DNA of 13,254 bases from CAJQQY01 sp964352225 (GTDB lineage: Bacteria; Bacteroidota; Bacteroidia; Chitinophagales; Saprospiraceae): positions 1 to 13,254 of the forward strand of contig CAYGRM010000175.1 of NCBI GenBank assembly GCA_964352225.1, read 5' to 3'. Positions within the stretch are counted from its first letter, which is position 1, and every line of letters starts with the position of its first letter. A model generated the notes under the pieces. The model was not told the origin of the DNA. It was given only the letters and a program-made list of their open reading frames with translations, and made no database searches. Made by a program: the position numbers and the translations under genes. Below, in pieces: positions 7,963 to 13,254 of this stretch.

Positions 7963-8574
7963 TTAGAAATTATAAATATAACCTGCTGCAAATCGATGAT
8001 AATTGACACTAAGATCTGCAATGTCTGAATTAAAGACAGCATCTTTTGGCCCTTTACCATTTACGTTAAAACTGTAGGATAAATTGAAACCTTTGATATT
8101 GATTCCTAATTCGATACTAGCTCCAAGTCCCCATCGCTTCGCACCTGCTACGATTACATTTCCGTTTCCATCTTCAATATCTGGTTCTGCCACTTGAGCA
8201 CCACCAATCCCCGCACCTACATATGGGCGAACATTTCCTGTTGCAAATCGATACCAACCTTTTGCTAAGATAGATCGTAACCCAAAAATTTGAGCACCAA
8301 AAATCCCGCTTGTAATATCTACTCCTGCTGAATCTTTTTCAACTCCAACAGTAAGTGCTTCTCCATATTCAAGACCTACTCCTAATTTTTCAGTTAATTG
8401 GTATCCACCCAAAATATTATACGAAAGACCTCCTTTTGCTACCTCTGAGAAATCACCGACTGGTTTTGCAAATGCGATATTTGCTCCTCCAAAAAGCTTT
8501 TCTATATCAAACTGAGCTTGAGAAGATGTAAAAAAGAAAGCTAACATAGCTACTGATAAGATTAATTTTTTCAT
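7963..8574 (-). CDS. Small outer-membrane beta-barrel protein (OmpA/OmpX-like barrel)
   Basis: 203 residues. Signal peptide 1-20 (M-K-K-L then hydrophobic, cleavage after S-Q-A, mature start at Gln21). The mature 183 residues consist of short alternating strands separated by Gly-rich turns: A-N-I-A-F-A-K-P-V-G-D-F, Y-N-I-L-G-G-Y-Q-L, L-G-V-G-L-E-Y-G, R-P-Y-V-G-A-G-I-G-G and W-G-L-G-A-S-I-E-L-G. The protein ends with G-Y-I-Y-N-F; a terminal Phe is the usual barrel-assembly signal. Size and pattern match the generic outer-membrane beta-barrel domain of about eight strands. No OmpA-like peptidoglycan-binding domain follows the barrel. Function is probably structural or a minor envelope role; specific cargo cannot be inferred. 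A single-gene unit with its own terminator. Confidence 0.88.
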   Translation of the reverse strand: MKKLILSVAMLAFFFTSSQAQFDIEKLFGGANIAFAKPVGDFSEVAKGGLSYNILGGYQLTEKLGVGLEYGEALTVGVEKDSAGVDITSGIFGAQIFGLRSILAKGWYRFATGNVRPYVGAGIGGAQVAEPDIEDGNGNVIVAGAKRWGLGASIELGINIKGFNLSYSFNVNGKGPKDAVFNSDIADLSVNYHRFAAGYIYNF

Positions 8575-8750
8575 GTTTTTATTTTTAATGTTTTTATAAA
8601 ATTTATGAGTTCAAACCGTTCATTTGATATCATATGCAGCAACATGAAAAAAGGTAAATGGGGAAGAGATTTTTTTTTGAAAAAAGATTTCTAATTAATT
8701 ATTCCTATTCTAAAAAATAGGCGAGTCATCTATTTTGTTGGACACAAAAA

Positions 8751-8778
8751 AGCCCTTTCGAATTTCTTCGAAAGGGCT
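8751..8778 (-). terminator. Terminator after mscL
   Basis: Perfect 12-bp inverted repeat, arms 8751-8762 and 8767-8778 (AGCCCTTTCGAA), TTTC loop, followed on the minus strand by TTTTTTG. It lies 31 bases beyond the mscL stop. Confidence 0.93.
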
Positions 8779-8809
8779 AATTAATAACTTTTGTTCGGTT
8801 TGCTATTAA

Positions 8810-9208
8810 TTATTTTTTCAATAAATCTCTAATTTGAGCTAATAATTCTTCTTGAGTTGGTCCAGCTGGAGCTGGAGGTGCCGGTGGAGTTTTGGTTTTA
8901 TTATAAGATTTTACAATCATAAATAAAACTAATCCAACCGTAATTAAAGAAATAATGCTATTAATCCAATTTCCATATTTAATGCTATTCGCAGGTTTTA
9001 CAACTTCCCCATTTTCCATAACTGCAGGTGATAATTCATAGGCTAAATCTGCAAAGTCCATTCCGCCTGAGAAGTGTCCAACTATAGGCATCATAATATC
9101 TGTTACAAATCCATTCACTACTAATCCAACTGCTCCTGCTAAAATAACAGCTACTGCCAAATCAATGACATTGCCCGTCATGATGAAATCTTTAAATTCT
9201 TTTAACAT
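8810..9208 (-). CDS. mscL: Large-conductance mechanosensitive channel MscL
   Basis: Inner-membrane homopentameric channel that opens under membrane tension and releases solutes during hypo-osmotic shock. The 132 residues are close to the usual length. Family signature at the N-terminus: K-E-F-K-D-F then G12-N-V-I-D-L-A-V. TM1 spans about 13-40 and ends D37-I-M-M-P41; a periplasmic loop runs 45-75; TM2 about 79-99; a Pro-rich linker 108-117; and the C-terminal bundle helix E-E-L-L-A-Q-I-R-D-L-L-K-K 120-132. Compared with the E. coli protein, the hydrophobic gate has Ala20 where E. coli has Gly22, Ala24 for Gly26 and Leu29 for Lys31, which may alter the tension threshold. Monocistronic, with its own promoter candidate (9234-9262) and terminator. 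Confidence 0.97.
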   Translation of the reverse strand: MLKEFKDFIMTGNVIDLAVAVILAGAVGLVVNGFVTDIMMPIVGHFSGGMDFADLAYELSPAVMENGEVVKPANSIKYGNWINSIISLITVGLVLFMIVKSYNKTKTPPAPPAPAGPTQEELLAQIRDLLKK

Positions 9209-9233
9209 AATTAAAGTGTTTTGTTTGTTAATA

Positions 9234-9262
9234 AATATTTAGGGCTAAGAAAATCTTAACAA
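9234..9262 (-). promoter_or_regulatory. Candidate mscL promoter
   Basis: On the minus strand, TTG (complement of 9260-9262), an 18-base spacer, then TAAATATT (complement of 9234-9241). This matches the Bacteroidota -33 TTG and four of six informative -7 positions. It would leave a short leader of about 20 bases before the start at 9208. Confidence 0.4.
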
Positions 9263-9306
9263 CCTCTATGACGAATATAATTAATAATGTCACATTTTTC
9301 AAAAAA

Positions 9307-9385
9307 CGAGAAGTCAGATGTGAGGTTGGTCACTATGCTCTCGGTCAGGATTCGGGGGCTTCGTGTTATCACCATAAAGTGTTCA
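9307..9385. other. GC-richer intergenic patch between mscL and aconitase
   Basis: A block of roughly 80 bases with noticeably more G and C than flanking intergenic DNA, including a run around GGATTCGGGGGCTTCG at 9347-9362. It lies between the mscL promoter region and the aconitase terminator, encodes no supportable protein, and forms no clear hairpin. It may be a copy of a dispersed intergenic repeat. Confidence 0.4.
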
Positions 9386-9395
9386 ATTCAAAAAA

Positions 9396-9428
9396 TAGCC
9401 ACGAAGGAAAGGACTTCCAACGTGGCTA
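9396..9428 (-). terminator. Terminator after aconitase
   Basis: Outer arms TAGCCACG (9396-9403) and CGTGGCTA (9421-9428) pair perfectly, with an inner GAAG/CTTC pair inside the 17-base loop. On the minus strand the stem is followed by TTTTTTG. It begins 25 bases after the stop codon at 9453. Confidence 0.88.
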
Positions 9429-9452
9429 ATTAAATTTATTTTAAAAAAAGAA

Positions 9453-11735
9453 TTAAGCGTTAGCCGCTTGCTCTTCTCTAATTTTATTCAAAGCAGAACC
9501 TGCTCGCACCCAATCGATTTGAGCTTGATTATAAGTGTGTGCTACTTCAAAAGAATCTTCCGTTCCGTCACCATGAGTCAATACTACTGTCAGGTTTTTA
9601 CCTGGAGCAAACTTATCGAAACCTTTGATCGTAACTTTATCATCTTGTCGAACCAAGTCATAAGAATTTTTGTCAACAAAAGTCAACGCCAACATTCCTT
9701 GCTTCTTCAAGTTCGTCTCATGAATTCTTGCAAATGATTTTACAATCACCGCGTGAACACCTAAAAATCTTGGCTCCATCGCAGCATGCTCCCGTGAAGA
9801 ACCTTCTCCTAAGTTTTCCTCTCCGAATACAACTGAACCGATTCCATTGTCTCTGTAGTAACGACCCAAATCTGGAACTGCACCAAACTCACCCGTTTCT
9901 GCATTCAATACATTATTAGCTTCTCCATTGAAATAGTTGATCGCTCCAATGTAACAGTTGTTAGAAATGTTCTCTAAATGTCCACGGAATTTCAACCAAG
10001 GACCAGCCATAGAAATATGGTCAGTTGTACATTTTCCTTTCGCCTTAATTAAGATTCTCATTCCTTGCAAATGCTTTGCAGTAATTGGTTTGAATGGAGT
10101 CAATAATTGAATACGATTAGATTTAGGATTTACTTTTACCTTTACATTTTTAGCACTTCGAGGAGGTTTGATATATCCCATATCTTCAACATCAAATCCA
10201 TTTGGCGGTAATTCAACTCCGGTAGGTGGATCCAATTTTACTTGTTTCCCATCTGCATTGGTCAAGCTATCTGTCAATGGATTAAATCTCAAATCACCTG
10301 CGATGGCCATGGCAGTTACAATTTCAGGAGAGGCAACAAATCCATGTGTATTTGGATTTCCATCATTTCGCTTCGCAAAATTTCTATTGAAAGAAGTGAT
10401 AATTGAGTTCTTTCGATTTGGGTCATCGGTGTGTCTTGCCCATTGTCCGATACATGGTCCACAGGCATTGGCTAAAACAACTCCACCCATTTTCTCAAAC
10501 GTATCCAAAATACCATCCCGCTCAACGGTGAATCGAATCATCTCCGATCCCGGCGTAATGGTAAATTCTGACTTAGCAGTTAATTTTTTATCAACTGCTT
10601 GTTGAGCCAAAGAAGCTGCTCTGTCCAAATCTTCATAAGAAGAATTCGTACATGAACCAATCAAACCTACTTCCAATTTTGCAGGGTAATTATTTTTCTC
10701 AACTGCTGCTGCAAATTTAGAGATAGGCCAAGCTAAATCTGGGGTGTAAGGACCATTGATATGTGGTTCTAATTTTGACAAGTTGATGGTGATTACTTGG
10801 TCGAAATAATCTTTTGGATTTTTATAAACTTCAGGATCACCTGTTAAATCATTTTTGATTTTATTCGCTAATCTAGCAACACTTGCTCGACTAGTTGCTC
10901 GAAGGTATCGATCCATTGATTTGTCATAACCAAAATTAGAAGTAGTTGCTCCAATTTCAGCACCCATATTACAAATTGTTCCTTTTCCAGTACAAGACAA
11001 ATTCTTCGCACCTGAACCGAAATATTCTACGATATAACCAGTTCCACCTTTTGCTCCGATGATCCCTGCCACTTTAAGAATCACATCTTTGGAAGAAGTC
11101 CATCCACTTAATTTTCCAGTTAACTTTACTCCGATGATTTTAGGCATTTTTAATTCCCAAGCCATTCCAGCCATCACATCTACTGCATCAGCTCCACCAA
11201 CTCCGATAGCCACCATGCCTAATCCACCTGCATTAACGGTATGCGAATCTGTTCCAATCATCATTCCTCCTGGGAAAGCATAATTTTCTAAAACGGTTTG
11301 GTGAATGATTCCTGCACCTGGCTTCCAAAAACCAATTCCGTATTTTTTAGAAACTGTTTGAAGGAAATTATATACCTCTGAATTGACATCCAAGGCAGTT
11401 GCCATATCTTTATCCGCGCCTAATTTTGCTTGGATCAAGTGATCACAATGTACCGTCGAAGGCACAGCTGTAGTTTCTTTTCCAGCCATCATGAATTGCA
11501 ACAACGCCATTTGAGCAGTAGCATCTTGCATGGCAACTCGGTCTGGTTGAAACATCACATAATCTTTTCCTCGGGTGTATTCTTGAAGTGGAGATTCTTC
11601 GTGAAGGTGTGAGTAAAGGATTTTTTCGGTAAGACTCATTGGACGGTTGAGTGCTTTTCTAGCTGCTGCTACTCTCTCTGAGAAACTCTCATAGAAAGCT
11701 TTCAACATGTCCTTGTCAAATACTTTATTGGCCAT
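9453..11735 (-). CDS. Aconitate hydratase (mitochondrial-type aconitase)
   Basis: TCA-cycle enzyme that isomerises citrate to isocitrate through cis-aconitate in the cytoplasm, using a [4Fe-4S] cluster. The 760 residues correspond to the shorter, mitochondrial-like aconitase found in Bacteroidota rather than the roughly 890-residue AcnA. The three cluster ligands are Cys362 (I-G-S-C-T-N-S) and Cys425/Cys428 (N-A-C-G-P-C-I-G). Active-site segments: H96-C-D98-H99, G161-T-D-S-H165, N451-R-N-F and K454-R in the N-R-N-F-A-K-R loop, T570-T-D-H-I, and the C-terminal swivel domain with G645-S646-S-R648-E-H, where Ser646 matches the catalytic base of pig aconitase. All essential residues are intact. 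Start at 11735 gives M-A-N-K-V-F-D and sits 50 bases below a perfect -7 element. No other TCA genes are adjacent; the gene is monocistronic with its own terminator. Confidence 0.97.
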   Translation of the reverse strand: MANKVFDKDMLKAFYESFSERVAAARKALNRPMSLTEKILYSHLHEESPLQEYTRGKDYVMFQPDRVAMQDATAQMALLQFMMAGKETTAVPSTVHCDHLIQAKLGADKDMATALDVNSEVYNFLQTVSKKYGIGFWKPGAGIIHQTVLENYAFPGGMMIGTDSHTVNAGGLGMVAIGVGGADAVDVMAGMAWELKMPKIIGVKLTGKLSGWTSSKDVILKVAGIIGAKGGTGYIVEYFGSGAKNLSCTGKGTICNMGAEIGATTSNFGYDKSMDRYLRATSRASVARLANKIKNDLTGDPEVYKNPKDYFDQVITINLSKLEPHINGPYTPDLAWPISKFAAAVEKNNYPAKLEVGLIGSCTNSSYEDLDRAASLAQQAVDKKLTAKSEFTITPGSEMIRFTVERDGILDTFEKMGGVVLANACGPCIGQWARHTDDPNRKNSIITSFNRNFAKRNDGNPNTHGFVASPEIVTAMAIAGDLRFNPLTDSLTNADGKQVKLDPPTGVELPPNGFDVEDMGYIKPPRSAKNVKVKVNPKSNRIQLLTPFKPITAKHLQGMRILIKAKGKCTTDHISMAGPWLKFRGHLENISNNCYIGAINYFNGEANNVLNAETGEFGAVPDLGRYYRDNGIGSVVFGEENLGEGSSREHAAMEPRFLGVHAVIVKSFARIHETNLKKQGMLALTFVDKNSYDLVRQDDKVTIKGFDKFAPGKNLTVVLTHGDGTEDSFEVAHTYNQAQIDWVRAGSALNKIREEQAANA

Positions 11736-11784
11736 GGTAGGTCATATTTTTTATTGGTGATTTAATCGAATTTTAAACAGTTTG

Positions 11785-11792
11785 CAAATTTA
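11785..11792 (-). promoter_or_regulatory. Aconitase promoter, -7 element
   Basis: TAAATTTG on the minus strand, a perfect match to the Bacteroidota -7 consensus TAnnTTTG, 49 bases before the aconitase start codon. There is no TTG about 19 bases upstream, only a run of T, so the -33 element is poor. That could mean dependence on an activator, or simply relaxed promoter use. Confidence 0.55.
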
Positions 11793-11813
11793 GTTTTTTC
11801 CATGAAAAAACTA
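11791..11813. promoter_or_regulatory. Palindrome overlapping the aconitase promoter, possible operator
   Basis: Perfect 10-bp inverted repeat TAGTTTTTTC - CAT - GAAAAAACTA, placed in the -7 to -33 spacer so that one arm shares its last two bases with the -7 element. The position suits a regulator binding site that would block or remodel polymerase binding. No known regulator consensus was recognised. Confidence 0.35.
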
Positions 11814-12045
11814 GCGAAAATTGAAAAAAGGGGGTGTTTTTAGATAAAAAAAGCGTTTTTTCTATCAATTAAACGCATGAGAGGAGATTTGGTTGGGAGA
11901 AATAATACTGCTGAGAAGTAAATACTGTATTGTATAGTGGAAGCAATGATTTTACAATTTAATAATTGATTCGTTTACACACATTTTCTAAAAGGTATCT
12001 AATTAATACTATTTTTCAGTTTTTAAAAATTTCAAAGTCTCTGTC

Positions 12046-13074
12046 TTAATCCATTCCCAACTCTCCTAAAATATTTAACATCGCAGGTTTTATTTGAGGC
12101 CATCCATAATCTTGGTCTATTAAATACGTACTCACCTCACCAACCAAATCTGTAACTTCTCCTTTTTCAGATTTAATACCAACTCGATAACCTTCAATAT
12201 CCCATTTAATTTCTTGATGATTTCGAGTCAAGGCAATTCCAACATAGGCAGAAAGAGGGCTGACTAACTCATAAGGACTACTAAAATTCAACAACAAAGA
12301 CTCGTCAAGTTTATCAAAACTCTTTTCTGAAAAATCCAATTCTTCTTCGTCTATATTCAAACTTTCCGATAAAAGACTAATTAATTTTTCTAAATTTTCT
12401 TTGCCTCCTTCCCATAACTCTCTATCAAATTTTTCGTCAAAAACTATTTCTTTTCTTTTAAAATTACTCGTCAATGGTTTTTTATCAAGTTCTCCTTCCT
12501 TAAAAAACCCTTCATAAAATAATTCAATGTCTAGTCCATTCGCATTTCTGATATCTTCGATAATTGAAAATTTATTTAGATTCTGATAAGGGCTAATCCA
12601 TTTTAAAATTACAAATCCATTTGGTAATTGATGAAATTCTGCAATTTGAGATAACTCTCCAACGTCTTTGATTAATGTCGATTCTTGCTTTAATTCATTA
12701 AAAATATTTTCCTCCACATATGCAATGGAAATAAGTGGAACGCTTAACTTCCAATTTATCGATCCGTCAAATTCCACATTTTCAAGTCTATTTAAATCGC
12801 TTTCATTTTTTATTTGAACTACTGTCCTATCAAAAAACTCAATGAATATTTCTTTCTTTTTATTTTTAAATGTTCTAGAAACGCCATGTCTTTTGATCGT
12901 AGGTATTCTAAATAGAGCATCTGTTTTTTTTATTTTTTCAAACCGTTCAAAATCTAAAACTTGAACTTTGACAAAATCATTTTTTCCCAACATGATTTCC
13001 ATTTCTTGGGCAAACATTGTATTTGAAATAATGAGTAATAGTTGTATAGCTATGATCTTTAAATATGATTTCAT
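12046..13074 (-). CDS. Secreted protein of unknown function
   Basis: 342 residues, not recognised. Signal peptide 1-22 (M-K-S-Y-L-K then a long hydrophobic run, cleavage around F-A-Q-E), so the protein is exported to the periplasm or beyond; there is no lipobox Cys and no obvious type IX sorting tail. Residues 25-120 are strand-rich with many Lys. Residues 120-200 are mixed. Residues 220-262 form a strongly acidic helical stretch (E-N-L-E-K-L-I, then I-D-E-E-E-L-D). Residues 265-342 look like a compact alpha/beta domain: S-P-Y-E-L-V-S-P-L-S-A-Y-V-G-I-A-L helix, a W-D-I strand, a Y-x-V-G-I-K-S strand, and a final amphipathic helix. The mature protein has no cysteine and no evident catalytic motif. 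Apparently single-gene; nothing nearby hints at its role. Confidence 0.75.
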   Translation of the reverse strand: MKSYLKIIAIQLLLIISNTMFAQEMEIMLGKNDFVKVQVLDFERFEKIKKTDALFRIPTIKRHGVSRTFKNKKKEIFIEFFDRTVVQIKNESDLNRLENVEFDGSINWKLSVPLISIAYVEENIFNELKQESTLIKDVGELSQIAEFHQLPNGFVILKWISPYQNLNKFSIIEDIRNANGLDIELFYEGFFKEGELDKKPLTSNFKRKEIVFDEKFDRELWEGGKENLEKLISLLSESLNIDEEELDFSEKSFDKLDESLLLNFSSPYELVSPLSAYVGIALTRNHQEIKWDIEGYRVGIKSEKGEVTDLVGEVSTYLIDQDYGWPQIKPAMLNILGELGMD

Positions 13075-13172
13075 GATGTTAGTTTTATATTTTTTCCATT
13101 TGTAAAGAACTCACAATATAAAAAAATTCAAATCCTCTCCTCCTTAAGTTTTAGAAAAAGAATAACAAAACA

Positions 13173-13186
13173 TTGATAATTATCAC
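13173..13186. promoter_or_regulatory. Possible CRP/FNR-type operator
   Basis: TTGATAATTATCAC contains a perfect 12-bp palindrome and matches the FNR-type box TTGAT-N4-ATCAA at nine of ten positions. It lies about 100 bases upstream of the secreted-protein start at 13074 and could equally serve a gene beyond the window end. In such AT-rich DNA a chance match is quite possible. Confidence 0.25.
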
Positions 13187-13254
13187 TCCTAATAAATTTT
13201 TCTTTTCCCCAACGAATATTAAATTAGCATTAAATAAATCACAATCTTATGTAT

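Larger units (their letters stand above)
11736..12045. other. Gene-free stretch upstream of aconitase
   Basis: 310 bases. The aconitase-proximal part carries the candidate promoter and palindrome at 11785-11813. The remainder, 11820-12045, is AT-rich and shows no gene, RNA or strong hairpin. No clear terminator was seen for the minus-strand gene that stops at 12046. Confidence 0.7.

Noticed and set aside
7872..8060. Minus-strand open frame of 62 codons overlapping the small barrel gene
   Set aside because: It is another frame over the 3' end of the barrel gene and its terminator, with no independent protein character.
8704..8721. CCTATT...AATAGG short inverted repeat upstream of the small barrel gene
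   Set aside because: Only 6 bp with no T tail or promoter context; likely chance in AT-rich DNA.
9468..11612. Several plus-strand open frames (60-145 codons) inside the aconitase gene
   Set aside because: All are antisense shadows of an intact, well-conserved gene.
13174..13185. Reading TGATAATTATCA as a Fur box
   Set aside because: It has only part of the 19-bp Fur pattern and no iron-related gene is visible; the FNR-type reading fits slightly better and is itself weak.

Overview
This is an AT-rich window that reads as ordinary chromosome of a member of the Bacteroidota. Three things point there. A one-piece hybrid two-component regulator (periplasmic sensor, histidine kinase, receiver and AraC-type HTH in one chain) is typical of this phylum. 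There are several Sec-exported proteins with A-Q type cleavage sites, two of them beta-barrels, and one has a C-terminus resembling a type IX secretion sorting domain. Promoter-like sites fit the Bacteroidota TTG / TAnnTTTG pattern, and there are no strong Shine-Dalgarno sequences. I cannot resolve the genus; a marine or environmental flavobacterium-, cytophaga- or saprospira-like organism would fit.

Layout. Nine complete genes are present and most look like single-gene units. Positions 1-191 hold only the terminator of the first gene. 192-2912 (-) is the TPR-type hybrid sensor kinase/response regulator. A 492-base gene-free stretch follows, with a patch of unusually GC-rich DNA. 3405-4244 (-) is a secreted protein of unknown function with a C-terminal sorting-domain-like sandwich. 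Divergent to it, 4487-6157 (+) is a FadD-type long-chain acyl-CoA synthetase, then 6276-7130 (+) an outer-membrane barrel protein. This converges through a palindromic intergenic repeat on 7243-7785 (-), a four-helix membrane protein of unknown function. Continuing on the minus strand come 7963-8574, a small OmpA/OmpX-like barrel; 8810-9208, the mechanosensitive channel MscL; 9453-11735, aconitate hydratase; and 12046-13074, a secreted protein I do not recognise.

Stem-loop terminators sit directly after six of the nine genes (the regulator, the 279-residue secreted protein, the acyl-CoA synthetase, the small barrel, mscL and aconitase). The palindromic repeat lies between the convergent pair. 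I therefore see no operon longer than one gene and no multi-gene system. FadD (fatty-acid activation) and aconitase (TCA cycle) are housekeeping carbon metabolism; MscL protects against hypo-osmotic shock; the barrels and secreted proteins belong to the cell envelope. No mobile element, CRISPR array, tRNA, rRNA or phage gene was seen. The items most worth a second look are the two uncharacterised secreted proteins, the TPR-sensing regulator with no obvious target, the palindrome overlapping the aconitase promoter, and three intergenic segments that look like multicopy repeats.
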